From: Clostridiales bacterium
Lineage (GTDB): Bacteria > Bacillota > Clostridia > Oscillospirales > Oscillospiraceae
Assembly (NCBI GenBank): GCA_017577345.1
Contig: PITX01000001.1
Coordinates: 1-22,620, forward strand
Direction: 5' to 3'
DNA: 22,620 bases
Shown here: piece by piece, positions 12,619 to 21,631 of the stretch
Layout of the letters: each line of letters begins with the position of its first letter
How positions within the stretch are numbered: the stretch's first letter is position 1
Notes under the pieces: generated by a model
The model's database searches: none
What the model was told of the DNA's origin: nothing
What the model saw: only the letters and a program-made list of their open reading frames with translations
Translations under genes and position numbers: made by a program

Positions 12619-14037
12619 TCACCTGCTCAGGGGCATGGTAAAGGTAAATTCCGTTCTTCCGTCGCGGCTGGTCACATAGATGTCCTCACCGTGCGCCAGC
12701 ACGATGGTCTTGACGATATAAAGCCCGAGTCCCGCGCCGTCGCGGTCGGTCGAGCGGCTCTTATCCGTCTTGTGGAAGCGGTCGAAAATCAGCGGAAGCT
12801 CCTCCGGCGCGATGGTCGGGCCGGTATTGCCGACCGTCACGACGGCACTGCTGCCGCGCGGCACAATGCGCACCGAGAGCGTACCGCCCTCGTTGACGAA
12901 TTTGACCGCATTATCCATGAGATTATACAAAACCTGCGTCACCGCATCAGGCAGTGCACGGACATTTACGCCGAGCTCCGGCATGTCAATGTCCACATTC
13001 AGCTTTTTGCGGTTGATACGCTGCTCAAAGCTCAGAAGTGCCTGTCCTGCCGCCTCGCAGATGTCAAAATCCGCAAGCTGATCCTGTGGGATGCCCTGAT
13101 CGCGCAGACGGGAAACATCCAGCATATTACGCACCAGCCGTGAAAGGCGGCGCACCTCGGTGGAGACAAGATTCATGTAATAATAGTGCTTGTCCTCCGG
13201 GATCGTGCCGTCGATCATGCCGTCCAGATAGCCCGCGATCGTCGTCATCGGCGTTTTCAGCTCATGGCTGACATTGGCGACAAATTCCTGCCGCACCGTG
13301 TCGGAGTTTTGCAGGGCAAGCGTCATGTTGTTGAACGCGACTGCCAGTTCCTCGATCTCCTCATTCTGATAGCCCGTCGGAACGCGCACATTGTAATCGC
13401 CGTGGGCGATCTGCTTTGCCGCTTGCGCCATGTCGCGGATCGGCTTTGTCTCGCGGCGGGTCAGATAGGGCGTGGCAATGATCGCGGCAATGAAGACGAT
13501 CAGTGCGACCATGGCGAAGATCTGCAGGGTCTTACCCGTCAGGCGCGTCATTGCTGCGCGCGGCATGGAGACCAGAATGATGCACAGCGGCGTGCCGTCC
13601 TCCAATCGCACAGGAACCGCAACAGCAAGCCGTTCCTCGCCGTAAAGGAGCGATGCCGCCGTTGACAGGCTCATACTGCCGCTTCGGAACAGGCGTTCGG
13701 CATTTTTCCGCCCGATGCTGCGTCCCTGATGCTCACAGTACTGTATATCCGTTGCGCAGATGCGCACCGTGCCCTCCGCATCGCAGATCAGAATGTCGTT
13801 CTCCGACGCACTCGCCGCAACTGCCAGATTGGTGCGGAAGCTCCAGTCGTTCAGATATGCCGCGCTGTACGCCTCGACTAAACCTGACACGCTGTCTGCC
13901 GTACTGCGGAGCGAGCTTTCCTCCGTCTGCACAACATAGCGGTTAAACAGTGCCCAAAAGGACACGCCAAGCAGAATCGTTGCGCCCAGCAGAATGCACA
14001 AAATCAGCGTCAGATGCCTGCGGAAGGTCGTTTTCAT
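12619..14037 (-). CDS. Two-component sensor histidine kinase
   Basis: This 472-residue membrane kinase has helices at about 8-30 and 171-193 that flank an extracytoplasmic sensor of about 140 residues. HAMP follows at about 190-245, then HisKA with phospho-acceptor H258 in FVANVSHELKTP, and the ATPase with N box LYNLMDNAVKF (370-380) and G2 box DGAGLGLYIVK (433-443). It phosphorylates the response regulator encoded upstream; the genes overlap by ATGA. The sensor contains only two cysteines and no named domain I can recognise, so the signal is unknown. Architecture is like PhoR, VanS or ResE kinases. Confidence 0.95.
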   Translation of the reverse strand: MKTTFRRHLTLILCILLGATILLGVSFWALFNRYVVQTEESSLRSTADSVSGLVEAYSAAYLNDWSFRTNLAVAASASENDILICDAEGTVRICATDIQYCEHQGRSIGRKNAERLFRSGSMSLSTAASLLYGEERLAVAVPVRLEDGTPLCIILVSMPRAAMTRLTGKTLQIFAMVALIVFIAAIIATPYLTRRETKPIRDMAQAAKQIAHGDYNVRVPTGYQNEEIEELAVAFNNMTLALQNSDTVRQEFVANVSHELKTPMTTIAGYLDGMIDGTIPEDKHYYYMNLVSTEVRRLSRLVRNMLDVSRLRDQGIPQDQLADFDICEAAGQALLSFEQRINRKKLNVDIDMPELGVNVRALPDAVTQVLYNLMDNAVKFVNEGGTLSVRIVPRGSSAVVTVGNTGPTIAPEELPLIFDRFHKTDKSRSTDRDGAGLGLYIVKTIVLAHGEDIYVTSRDGRTEFTFTMPLSR

Positions 14038-14723
14038 CTGCCGGTGACCTCAAATTTATAGCCGACCGACCAAACGGTCTTCAGCTCCCACTTGTCGGAG
14101 ACGCCCTCTAATTTCTCGCGCAGACGCTTCACATGTACATCCACGGTGCGGGTGTCGCCGAAATAGTCAAAGCCCCAGACCTCGTCAAGGAGCTGATTTC
14201 TCGTATAGACGCGGTTGGGCGTGGAAGCAAGATGGTACAGAAGCTCCATTTCCTTCGGCGGTGTCGGGATCTTCTTTCCATCTACGGTCAGCTCGAACGC
14301 ATCCATGTCGATCACGAGCTTATCAAAGGTCAGCTTACGCTCCGCCTTTTCCGGCTCGATCCCGCTGCGGCGCAGAACGGCCTCAATGCGCGCCAGCACC
14401 TCTTTCATCTCGAAGGGCTTTGTGATATAGTCATCCGCACCCTGCTTGAGCCCCTGTACCTTATCCTCCGTCTCGCTCTTGGCGGTCAGCATGATGATCG
14501 GCGTTTTGGACTCGGCGCGGATCGTGCGGCACACGCCCCAGCCGTCCATGCCCGGAAGCATCACATCCAGCAGCACCAGTGCCGGCTGTACCTCGTGGAA
14601 TTTCTCCACACCCTTCAGCCCATCCGGCGCGATCACGACCGCATAGCCCTCTTTTTCCAGATATAGGCGCAGAAGATCCGCAATATTGCGGTCGTCCTCT
14701 ACGATCAGCACGGTTTTTGCCAT
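14034..14723 (-). CDS. OmpR/PhoB-family response regulator
   Basis: This 229-residue DNA-binding regulator has an N-terminal receiver domain with acidic pair D10/D11, phospho-acceptor D53, T80 and K102, and a C-terminal winged helix with the recognition region RTVDVHVKRLREKL and terminal VGYKFE. I chose ATG 14723 because AGGAGGG lies about nine bases upstream; the frame opens at 14924 but the extra 67 residues are non-homologous. A TATAAT box at 14759-14754 on the minus strand is a likely -10 but lacks a good -35, which suggests an activator-dependent promoter. First gene of a three-gene operon. Confidence 0.95.
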   Translation of the reverse strand: MAKTVLIVEDDRNIADLLRLYLEKEGYAVVIAPDGLKGVEKFHEVQPALVLLDVMLPGMDGWGVCRTIRAESKTPIIMLTAKSETEDKVQGLKQGADDYITKPFEMKEVLARIEAVLRRSGIEPEKAERKLTFDKLVIDMDAFELTVDGKKIPTPPKEMELLYHLASTPNRVYTRNQLLDEVWGFDYFGDTRTVDVHVKRLREKLEGVSDKWELKTVWSVGYKFEVTGR

Positions 14724-14842
14724 AAGCCTGCCCTCCTGTGTGTATCTCCCTACATTATAACCGCAAATTTCCGTTTTGGGTGAACAATTTGTAAAAACTG
14801 TCGATTCTACGCCCTTCCGAAAAGACAAATTCTCCCACAGAG

Positions 14843-14874
14843 AAAAAATGCTGCATGTTTTCTCACATGCAGCA
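14843..14874 (-). terminator. Terminator of the glyA-HAD operon
   Basis: A 10-bp stem TGCTGCATGT/ACATGCAGCA with a six-base loop is followed on the minus strand by TTTTTTCTC. It is separated from the HAD stop codon by a dispersed repeat. Confidence 0.85.
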
Positions 14875-14879
14875 CAATA

Positions 14880-14932
14880 TGTCATTCCGAGACCGCAAAG
14901 CGACCGTGGCTGCGCACGCCTCACAATGGCAG
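14880..14932 (+). repeat. Short dispersed repeat with imperfect inverted ends
   Basis: The segment starts TGTCATTCCGAG and ends CTCACAATGGCA, which are imperfect inverted repeats of each other (9 of 12). Its internal blocks ACCGTGG and TGCGCA also occur in the element at 101-147 (read on the minus strand). It lies between the HAD stop and its terminator, so it is transcribed. Confidence 0.5.
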
Positions 14933-14944
14933 ACGCGTAACGCC

Positions 14945-15802
14945 TTACAGCATTTTTCCCAGCTTTTCAACGGCATCGGCGATCGCGCCCTCGCCGCAGG
15001 GTGCAGCTTCCATATAGGGCATATTACGCAGTTCCTCATCGCAGTCTGCCGGAACAAAGGCAAAGTCCGCCTCGTCCAGCATCGGAATATCGTTGGGCGC
15101 ATCGCCTGCACAGACCAGAATTTTCCTCTCGTAACGGTCTGCCAGTGCCCGCGCCGCACTGCCCTTACTGCAATTCGGATTGCCGATCTCGATGATGTAG
15201 GGCATGGAGCGCGTCACATAGCAGCGTCCGGCGCAGAAGCTGTCCAGTGCCTGACGCACCGCGTCAAAATGTGCGATCTCCTCCGGCGAAAAGTCGGGTC
15301 GCAGGACATCCTTGCCCATGACCGCACAGACCGCGATCTTGATCCACGGCTTCGGCACGGAATCGGTCACATGAACGGGCGTGAAGCCTTCACCCTTGAG
15401 GAAGGCATCGCGGCGGGCGTTGTGACCGAAGACATAATGATTTTCCACGCCCTGGATCTCCACACAGAGGGTCGGATCCAGCCGCTGCGCCTCGTGCACG
15501 ATATCCAGCGCAAAATCGGGCAGCGGATGGGCATAGTAAAGTGTCTCATCGCGGTAGTCATAGCACGCCGCGCCGTTATAGAGGATGCACGGTGCGTTGA
15601 CCGGCACCGGTGCGACGCGTCTGCGGAAGAGCGGGATACTGCGGCCGCTTGCGACGGTAAAAATGCCGCCCTCGGAGATAAAATAGCGGATCGCCTCGAT
15701 ATTGCGCTCACGCAGGGCATTGTCCTGCCCGGTCAGCGTGTGGTCGAAATCGCTCGCAAAAAATACATCGGAAAACTTACCCATAACATTCTTGTCTATC
15801 AT
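14945..15802 (-). CDS. HAD-superfamily hydrolase, Cof-like phosphatase
   Basis: This 285-residue cytosolic enzyme should hydrolyse a phosphate ester, perhaps of a sugar or cofactor. Motif I is DFDHT (nucleophile D18, acid D20), motif II ASGRS (S52), motif III lysine in CSKGSA (K213) and motif [12 protein letters not shown] (233-242). The layout, with a large cap between motifs II and III, matches Cof-type (IIB) HAD enzymes. The start at 15802 overlaps the glyA stop as ATGA, implying coupling; the ATG at 15784 is an alternative and neither has a clear ribosome site. Substrate is unknown. It shares the glycine-riboswitch transcript with glyA. Confidence 0.88.
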   Translation of the reverse strand: MIDKNVMGKFSDVFFASDFDHTLTGQDNALRERNIEAIRYFISEGGIFTVASGRSIPLFRRRVAPVPVNAPCILYNGAACYDYRDETLYYAHPLPDFALDIVHEAQRLDPTLCVEIQGVENHYVFGHNARRDAFLKGEGFTPVHVTDSVPKPWIKIAVCAVMGKDVLRPDFSPEEIAHFDAVRQALDSFCAGRCYVTRSMPYIIEIGNPNCSKGSAARALADRYERKILVCAGDAPNDIPMLDEADFAFVPADCDEELRNMPYMEAAPCGEGAIADAVEKLGKML

Positions 15803-17058
15803 TCGTACAGCGGATACTTGTTCGTCAGCGCCGTGACAGCGGCGCGGACTTTCTCCTGCGTACCCTCGAAGTCGGCAGCAGTGTCGTAGATGCACTGCGC
15901 GATCATGCGCATATCCTCTTCCTTCATGCCGCGGGTCGTGGCCGCCGGTGTGCCGATGCGCACGCCGCTCGTGATGAAGGGCTTTTCCGGATCGTTGGGG
16001 ATCGCGTTTTTGTTGACGGTGATGTAGTTCTCGTCCAGACGGTGCTGCAGCTCCTTGCCCGTGATGTGCAGAGGACGAAGATCGGCAAGCATCAGATGAT
16101 TGTCCGTGCCGCCGGAGACCAGGTCAAAGCCGTGCTCCAGCAGTCCTGCCGCCAATGCCTTGGCATTTTTGACGATCTGCTGTGCATAGTCTTTGAAGTC
16201 GGGCTGCATGGCTTCCTTGAAGCAGATCGCCTTTGCGGCGATCACATGCATCAGAGGACCGCCCTGCGTGCCGGGGAAAACAGCGGAATTGACCTTCTTC
16301 GCAAATTCCTCCTTGCCCATGATGATACCGCCGCGCGGTCCGCGCAGGGTCTTATGGGTGGTAGTCGTTACGATGTCGGCATAGGGCACGGGGCTCATAT
16401 GTGCGCCGCCTGCGACCAAACCGGCGATATGCGCCATATCGACCATTAGAAGCGCACCGTTGGCATGTGCGATCTCGGCAAATTTTGCAAAGTCGATGGC
16501 ACGCGGATAGGCAGAAGCACCTGCTACGATCAGCTTCGGCTTGTGAAGCTCCGTCAGACGCGCAACCTCGTCATAGTCGATGCGTCCGGTCTCGGGATCA
16601 ACGCCGTAAGAAACCGCGTTGTAGATCTTGCCGGACTGGTTGACCGATGCGCCGTGGGTCAGATGACCGCCGTTGGCAAGGCTCATGCCCAGAACGGTAT
16701 CGCCGGGCTGCAGCACTGCGGCATACGCCGCTAAATTTGCCTGCGCACCGCTGTGCGGCTGCACATTGACAAATTCCGCGCCGAACAGCTCCTGTGCGCG
16801 GGCGATGGCAAGGCGTTCGACCTCGTCAACGACCTCACAGCCGCCGTAATAGCGTTTTGCAGGCAGACCCTCGGCATATTTATTCGTCAGCACCGTGCCC
16901 ATGCAGGCGATGACAGCAGGGGATGCCATATTTTCCGATGCGATCAGCTCGATGTTGCGCCGCTGACGGAACAGTTCTCCCTGCATCAGCTCGCCCACCT
17001 CGGGGTCAAAGCGGCTGACATATGCGATGTTGGGGGCAAGTTCATGGATATTGTTCAC
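15799..17058 (-). CDS. glyA: Serine hydroxymethyltransferase
   Basis: This 419-residue PLP enzyme interconverts serine plus tetrahydrofolate with glycine plus methylene-tetrahydrofolate. Visible landmarks are ELIASEN near the N-terminus, [12 protein letters not shown], the [10 protein letters not shown] region, and the PLP lysine in [14 protein letters not shown] (about K236). I chose the GTG at 17058 because AAAGGAG lies eight bases upstream and because length and N-terminus then fit the family; the ATG at 17124 lies inside the riboswitch terminator. The gene sits behind a tandem glycine riboswitch, so its level should respond to glycine. It is coupled to the downstream HAD gene. Confidence 0.97.
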   Translation of the reverse strand: MNNIHELAPNIAYVSRFDPEVGELMQGELFRQRRNIELIASENMASPAVIACMGTVLTNKYAEGLPAKRYYGGCEVVDEVERLAIARAQELFGAEFVNVQPHSGAQANLAAYAAVLQPGDTVLGMSLANGGHLTHGASVNQSGKIYNAVSYGVDPETGRIDYDEVARLTELHKPKLIVAGASAYPRAIDFAKFAEIAHANGALLMVDMAHIAGLVAGGAHMSPVPYADIVTTTTHKTLRGPRGGIIMGKEEFAKKVNSAVFPGTQGGPLMHVIAAKAICFKEAMQPDFKDYAQQIVKNAKALAAGLLEHGFDLVSGGTDNHLMLADLRPLHITGKELQHRLDENYITVNKNAIPNDPEKPFITSGVRIGTPAATTRGMKEEDMRMIAQCIYDTAADFEGTQEKVRAAVTALTNKYPLYE

Positions 17059-17089
17059 GGTTTTTTCTCCTTTCGATGTCCCGCACACA

Positions 17090-17128
17090 AAAGAAAAAAT
17101 GAGTGCGGCCATCTCCGGCGACACTCAT
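17090..17128 (-). terminator. Expression-platform terminator before glyA
   Basis: ATGAGTG pairs with CACTCAT and an inner GCC with GGC; on the minus strand TTTTTTCTTTT follows. It lies between the glycine aptamers and the glyA ribosome site. Confidence 0.8.
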
Positions 17129-17134
17129 ACACAG

Positions 17135-17159
17135 ACATTCCGCTTCAAAAGCGGAATGT
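17135..17159 (-). promoter_or_regulatory. Hairpin between glycine aptamers and terminator
   Basis: A perfect 11-bp stem ACATTCCGCTT/AAGCGGAATGT with a three-base loop has no U-tract. It may be part of the switching platform. Confidence 0.6.
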
Positions 17160-17309
17160 TCCTCTGTCCTTTTGCCTGAGAGATTCGGCTGACGCCTTGC
17201 ACCTTCGGCACTCAAAAATGAGATTCTCCAGAGAGTCCCTCCGCAGCTCGGTCTGTTTTCCTGAGAGCATTACTCCTTCGGAGGATCGTTCGATCACTTT
17301 CCCGAGCTG
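17160..17309 (-). ncRNA. Tandem glycine riboswitch
   Basis: Two similar aptamers are visible on the minus strand. Aptamer 1 (17309-17244) is closed by CAGCTCGG/CCGAGCTG and contains CCGAAGGAGTAA followed by GCTCTCAGG. Aptamer 2 (about 17240-17160) contains GCCGAAGGTGCAAGGC followed by CTCTCAGGCAAAAGGACAGAG, the hallmark of the glycine (gcvT) riboswitch. It precedes glyA, a gene of glycine metabolism, with a terminator between. Whether glycine turns the gene on or off cannot be decided by eye. Confidence 0.93.
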
Positions 17310-17338
17310 TTTCGACGGGTTTATTTCTTTGTATTCCT

Positions 17339-17366
17339 ATTATATCGTATTGCGCAGGAATTGCAA
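17339..17366 (-). promoter_or_regulatory. Sigma-A promoter of the glycine riboswitch-glyA operon
   Basis: TTGCAA (17366-17361) and TATAAT (17344-17339) on the minus strand are 16 bases apart, about 30 bases before the first aptamer. Confidence 0.8.
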
Positions 17367-17540
17367 CCGTCACTTTTGCAAAAAATCCTGCGCCGATCTG
17401 TACATCTCCTGTGCATTGTGTACAGACATTTCGTGATTTTCCTGAAAATTCCCGAAAATTCGACCCTCCAAACCGTAGATTTTTCCAAGCTTCTGTGCTA
17501 TATTAAAATCGTTATAATACGAATTGAGGTGATGCAGCCT

Positions 17541-18854
17541 ATGGCTCTTTCTTTTTTCGGCGGTGTCCATCCCAAGGGCTATAAGGAGCTTTCCTGTGAG
17601 GTGCCGATCCTGCCGTTCTGTCCGAAGACCGTCAGCATCGCAATGTCACAGCATATCGGCAGACCGTGCACGCCGCTGGTGAAGATCGGTGACCGCGTGA
17701 GCGTCGGTCAGAAGATCGGCGACGGCGAGGGTCTTTGTGTGCCCGTTCATGCGTCTGTTTCCGGCACGGTGATCGCGGTAGAGCTGCGTCCCACCCCCTC
17801 CGGCACTGACGGCATGTGCGTTGTGATCGAAAGCGACGGAAGAGATACGCTCTGTCCCGATATCCATAAGCGCGAAAGCATCGCCGAGCTTACCGGCGAA
17901 GAGCTGACTGCCATCATCCGTGAGGCGGGCATTACCGGCATGGGCGGCGCAGGCTTCCCGACCAATGTCAAGATCTCCTCCGGTCTCGGCAAGGTCGATA
18001 CCGTGATCGTCAACGGCGCGGAATGTGAGCCGTACATCACTTCGGATGACCGCCTGATGCGCGAAGCACCGGAAAAGATCGCAGGCGGTATCCGGATCAT
18101 TCAGAAAATTTTACAGCCCGAGCGCACCGCAGTCGGTATTGAGAAAAACAAAGCTAAGGCGATCGCCGCGATGCAGGCAGCACTGCCCGGAGATGTTGAG
18201 CTGCTGCCATTGCGCGTGCGCTATCCGCAGGGCGCGGAAAAGCAGCTCATTCAGACCGTGACGGGACGCTGTGTGCCGCCCGGCGGTCTGCCTGCCGCCG
18301 TCGGCTGTGCCGTGTTCAATGTGGCGACCTGCGCCGCGATCTATGACGCAGTCTATGAGGGTATGCCGTTGGTGCGCCGCGCCGTGACCGTCACGGGTCG
18401 TGCCATTGCAAGACCCTCCAACTTTTCCGTGCCCATCGGCACGCTGTACTCCGACCTGATCGAGGCGGCAGGCGGTTTTTCCTCCGAGCCGTACAAGATC
18501 CTCTGCGGCGGTCCGATGATGGGCATTGCACAGCATACCCTCGCCTGCGGCACGATCAAGGGCAACAACGCCCTGACCTGCTTCTCGCAGGCGGATAACC
18601 ACGAGGTCGAGGTGCCGCACTGCATCCGCTGCGGCAAATGCCTCGATGTCTGCCCGATGCACCTGATGCCCCTGCAGCTGCAAAGAGCCCGTCAGAAGGG
18701 CGACCTTGCCGCGCTGGAAAAGGGCAATGTCATGGACTGCATCGAATGCGGCAGCTGCGCCTATAACTGCCCGGCGGGCATCCATCTGGTGCAGAGCTTC
18801 CGCACGGCAAAGAAAATGCTCCGCGATGCAAAGGCAAAGGAGGCGGTCAAATGA
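17541..18854 (+). CDS. rnfC: Rnf complex subunit C, NADH-binding electron transport protein
   Basis: This 437-residue peripheral subunit is the NAD(H)- and FMN-binding part of the ion-translocating ferredoxin:NAD+ oxidoreductase. The glycine-rich GITGMGGAGFPTN and NGAECEPYIT motifs of the NuoF-like domain are clear, followed by a SLBB-type region. Two 4Fe-4S motifs are CIRCGKCLDVCP (361-372) and CIECGSCAYNCP (400-411). I chose ATG 17541 because GAGGTG is nine bases upstream and homology starts at once; the frame opens at 17361 inside the divergent glyA promoter. A TATAAT at 17513-17518 is a probable -10 with a poor -35. First gene of rnfCDGEAB; it overlaps rnfD. Confidence 0.97.
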   Translation: MALSFFGGVHPKGYKELSCEVPILPFCPKTVSIAMSQHIGRPCTPLVKIGDRVSVGQKIGDGEGLCVPVHASVSGTVIAVELRPTPSGTDGMCVVIESDGRDTLCPDIHKRESIAELTGEELTAIIREAGITGMGGAGFPTNVKISSGLGKVDTVIVNGAECEPYITSDDRLMREAPEKIAGGIRIIQKILQPERTAVGIEKNKAKAIAAMQAALPGDVELLPLRVRYPQGAEKQLIQTVTGRCVPPGGLPAAVGCAVFNVATCAAIYDAVYEGMPLVRRAVTVTGRAIARPSNFSVPIGTLYSDLIEAAGGFSSEPYKILCGGPMMGIAQHTLACGTIKGNNALTCFSQADNHEVEVPHCIRCGKCLDVCPMHLMPLQLQRARQKGDLAALEKGNVMDCIECGSCAYNCPAGIHLVQSFRTAKKMLRDAKAKEAVK

Positions 18855-19867
18855 AATATGAGGCAACAAATCTGACCGTTTCCTCCTCCCCTCACGCCCA
18901 TAGCAAGAATTCCACCGCCGTCATCATGCGCGATGTCTGCATTGCGCTGCTGCCTGCGCTGATCGCCGCGATCCGGTTTTTCGGCTGGCGTGCGCTGACG
19001 CTGACGATGCTTTCCGTGGCAGGCTGTGTCTTCTTTGAATGGGGCTTCCGCAAGCTCATGAAGAAGGACTGCACCGTGGGCGATTGGTCGGCAGTCGTCA
19101 CCGGTATGCTGATCGCCTTTGTCTGCCCGGTCACGCTCCCGTTCTGGACGATTTTAGTCGCTGATCTGTTCGCCATCGTGCTGGTCAAGCAGCTCTTCGG
19201 CGGCATCGGCATGAATATCGTCAACCCCGCCCTCGCCGCACGCGCCTTCCTGTTCAGCTGGCCGTCTCTGATGTCGGGTAGCTGGGTCAGACCCGGCACG
19301 GCGATTTCGGCGTTCTCCACTCCGTCTGCACAGGTGCTCGACGGTCTGACCTCCGCCACACCGATGGCGGCACTGGCGGAAAACACACTGTCGGCGGAAA
19401 GTCTGCTCGATCTCTTCCTCGGCAACATCGGCGGCTCTCTCGGTGAGGTCAGTGCGGCCGCACTGCTGCTCGGCGGTATCTATCTTCTCCTCCGCCGCGT
19501 GATCTCCGTGCGCATTCCTCTGGCATATCTCGGCACAGTCGCCGTGCTTACCGTCCTCTTCCCGCTCGGCGGCAACGACTGCCTCGACTGGATGCTCTGT
19601 CAGCTTCTTTCCGGCGGTCTCATGCTCGGTGCGATCTTCATGGCGACCGACTACACCACCTCCCCCGTCACGCACGGCGGTCAGATCGCCTACGGCATCG
19701 GCTGCGGCGTGCTGACCGTCCTGTTCCGCTACTTCGGCTCCTATGTAGAGGGCGTGACCTACGCCATCCTTATCATGAACTGCTGTATCGGCTTCTTTGA
19801 TAAGCTCGGCGTTCCCAAACGCTTCGGTCTGGTCAGGCAGAAGAAGAAGGGCGGTGCGGACGAATGA
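18851..19867 (+). CDS. rnfD: Rnf complex subunit D
   Basis: This 338-residue membrane subunit has about nine to ten helices and is expected to carry covalently bound FMN. The motif DGLTSATPMA includes T170, the likely flavinylation site. The GMNIVNPALAARAFL and ATDYTTSPVT signatures are typical of RnfD/NqrB. It starts inside the rnfC stop (ATGA) and ends overlapping rnfG. Together with RnfE and RnfA it forms the ion path. Confidence 0.96.
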   Translation: MKYEATNLTVSSSPHAHSKNSTAVIMRDVCIALLPALIAAIRFFGWRALTLTMLSVAGCVFFEWGFRKLMKKDCTVGDWSAVVTGMLIAFVCPVTLPFWTILVADLFAIVLVKQLFGGIGMNIVNPALAARAFLFSWPSLMSGSWVRPGTAISAFSTPSAQVLDGLTSATPMAALAENTLSAESLLDLFLGNIGGSLGEVSAAALLLGGIYLLLRRVISVRIPLAYLGTVAVLTVLFPLGGNDCLDWMLCQLLSGGLMLGAIFMATDYTTSPVTHGGQIAYGIGCGVLTVLFRYFGSYVEGVTYAILIMNCCIGFFDKLGVPKRFGLVRQKKKGGADE

Positions 19868-20388
19868 AGAATTTTAAGTATATTCTGCGTCTGACGCTGA
19901 CGCTCCTTATCATCACCGCTGTCGTTGCAGGTCTTTTGGGACTGGTCAACTACCTGACGGAGGACAAAATCGACGAATTGACCCGTCAGAAGGCGGAAAC
20001 TGCCATGCAGGAGGTGCTTCCTGCGCAGAATTATGAACCTATGGAAACAAGCACAGACGGCATCACCGAGGCCTACCGTGCAGACGGTCTGGGCTATGTG
20101 GTGCGCGTGAGCACCAACGGCTTCGGCGGTGCGATCGACATGATGGTAGGCATCGACGCTGAAGGCAAGGTGTGCGGCGTGAGCATCATCTCCCATTCGG
20201 AGACCGCCTCCCTCGGCGCAAACTGTGTGCGCGAGGACTTCCGGGCGCAGTTTGTCGGCGCGGACAGCGCGCTTGCCGTCAGCAAGGACGGCGGCACGAT
20301 CGATGCGCTGACCGGCGCGACCGTGACCTCCCGCGCCGTGACGAACGGTGTCGATCTCGCGCTTGCCTTTGTGAAGGAGGTGGGCTGA
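19864..20388 (+). CDS. rnfG: Rnf complex subunit G, FMN-binding
   Basis: This 174-residue subunit has one N-terminal membrane helix (about 7-30) and an extracytoplasmic FMN-binding domain. The motif DALTGATVTS contains T155, the residue expected to take up FMN through a phosphodiester link. Attachment needs the transferase ApbE, which is not encoded in this window. Both ends overlap neighbours (ATGA and TGATG). Slightly short compared with proteobacterial RnfG, as usual in Clostridia. Confidence 0.95.
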   Translation: MKNFKYILRLTLTLLIITAVVAGLLGLVNYLTEDKIDELTRQKAETAMQEVLPAQNYEPMETSTDGITEAYRADGLGYVVRVSTNGFGGAIDMMVGIDAEGKVCGVSIISHSETASLGANCVREDFRAQFVGADSALAVSKDGGTIDALTGATVTSRAVTNGVDLALAFVKEVG

Positions 20389-21029
20389 TGAACTTCAAAA
20401 AACAACTGAAGGAGGGGCTTCTGACCAATAACCCCGTTTTGAGTCAGCTCCTCGGCATGTGCTCGACCATGGCGATCACCACGACCCTCTTTAACGGTCT
20501 GGGCATGGGTCTGAGCGTCACGATCATCCTCATCTGCTCCAATATCGTCATTTCCGCCCTGCGGAAGATCATTCCCGACAAGATCCGCATCGCGGCTTAC
20601 ATCGTCATCATTGCCGGCTTCGTCACGATGGTCGACCTGCTCTTAAAGGCATATATCCCCGCCCTGTCCGACAGCCTCGGCGTGTTTATCCCGCTGATCG
20701 TCGTCAACTGCATCATCCTCGGCAGAGCAGAAGCGTTTGCCTCCAAAAACAGCGTCCTTGCCTCCGCCGCGGACGGTCTGACGCAGGGCGTCGGCTACAC
20801 CGCCGCCCTCGTCATCATGTGCATCATCCGTGAGTTCCTCGGCAGCGGCACCTTCGGCAAAGGCGTTTTGGGTGTAGACGGCATCCGCATCCTGCCCGAG
20901 CAGTATCCCGCCCTGCTGGTCGTCCTGCCCGTCGGCGGCTTCCTCACCCTCGGCTGTCTGATCGCGCTGACCCAGTGGGTCAACCGCAGGCTCGCGGAGA
21001 AGGAAAGAGAAAAGGAGGCGGTCAAATGA
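20388..21029 (+). CDS. rnfE: Rnf complex subunit E
   Basis: This 213-residue membrane protein with about six helices belongs to the RnfE/NqrD family. TNNPVLSQLLGMCSTMAIT at the N-terminus and VPLIVVNCIILGRAEAFA-like sequence (PLIVVNCIILGRAEAF here) are family signatures; the conserved cysteines in helices may hold an iron-sulfur centre shared with RnfA. GGAGGTG lies seven bases upstream of the ATG within the end of rnfG, so 20388 is the start; the longer open frame from 20172 is a shadow inside rnfG. Confidence 0.95.
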   Translation: MNFKKQLKEGLLTNNPVLSQLLGMCSTMAITTTLFNGLGMGLSVTIILICSNIVISALRKIIPDKIRIAAYIVIIAGFVTMVDLLLKAYIPALSDSLGVFIPLIVVNCIILGRAEAFASKNSVLASAADGLTQGVGYTAALVIMCIIREFLGSGTFGKGVLGVDGIRILPEQYPALLVVLPVGGFLTLGCLIALTQWVNRRLAEKEREKEAVK

Positions 21030-21619
21030 GTACCTTTGTCGCTCTGTTCACCATCTCCCTCAACGCCATTCTGGCGGAAAACTTCATCCTCGTCAAATTC
21101 CTCGGCATCTGCCCGTTCATGGGCGTTTCCAAGAAGACGGATACCGCTGTCGGCATGGGTCTGGCGGTCATCTTCGTCATGGGCCTTGCCTCGGCAGCGA
21201 CCTGGGCGGTCAACGAATATCTGCTTGTCGCGCTCGATCTGGAATACATGCAGACGGTGGTCTTCATCCTCGTCATTGCCGCGCTCGTGCAGTTCGTTGA
21301 AATGTTCCTGCAGAAAGCCCTGCCTGCCCTGTATCAGGCACTCGGCATCTACCTGCCGCTCATCACCACCAACTGCGCCGTCCTCGGCGTTGCCCTGCTG
21401 AACATCCAGAACAGCTACAGCTTCATCGAGTCCGTCATCTACGGCGTGACCGGCGGCATCGGCTTCACCCTCGCCATCGTCCTGTTCTCCTCCGTGCGTG
21501 AACGGTTGGAGGACTGTGACTGCCCCAAGGCGTTCAAGGGCTTCCCGCTTGCACTGATCGCCGCAGGTCTGCTGGCGCTGTCCTTCATGGGCTTCTCCGG
21601 CTTCAAGGTCTTCGGTTAA
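21026..21619 (+). CDS. rnfA: Rnf complex subunit A
   Basis: This 197-residue membrane protein with six helices is homologous to RnfE with inverted topology. Signatures are LAENFILVKFLGICPFMGVS and YLPLITTNCAVLGVAL, including the conserved cysteines thought to share an iron-sulfur centre. The start overlaps the rnfE stop (ATGA), with AGGAGG nine bases upstream. Confidence 0.95.
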   Translation: MSTFVALFTISLNAILAENFILVKFLGICPFMGVSKKTDTAVGMGLAVIFVMGLASAATWAVNEYLLVALDLEYMQTVVFILVIAALVQFVEMFLQKALPALYQALGIYLPLITTNCAVLGVALLNIQNSYSFIESVIYGVTGGIGFTLAIVLFSSVRERLEDCDCPKAFKGFPLALIAAGLLALSFMGFSGFKVFG

Positions 21620-21631
21620 GGAGGTGCCGGA

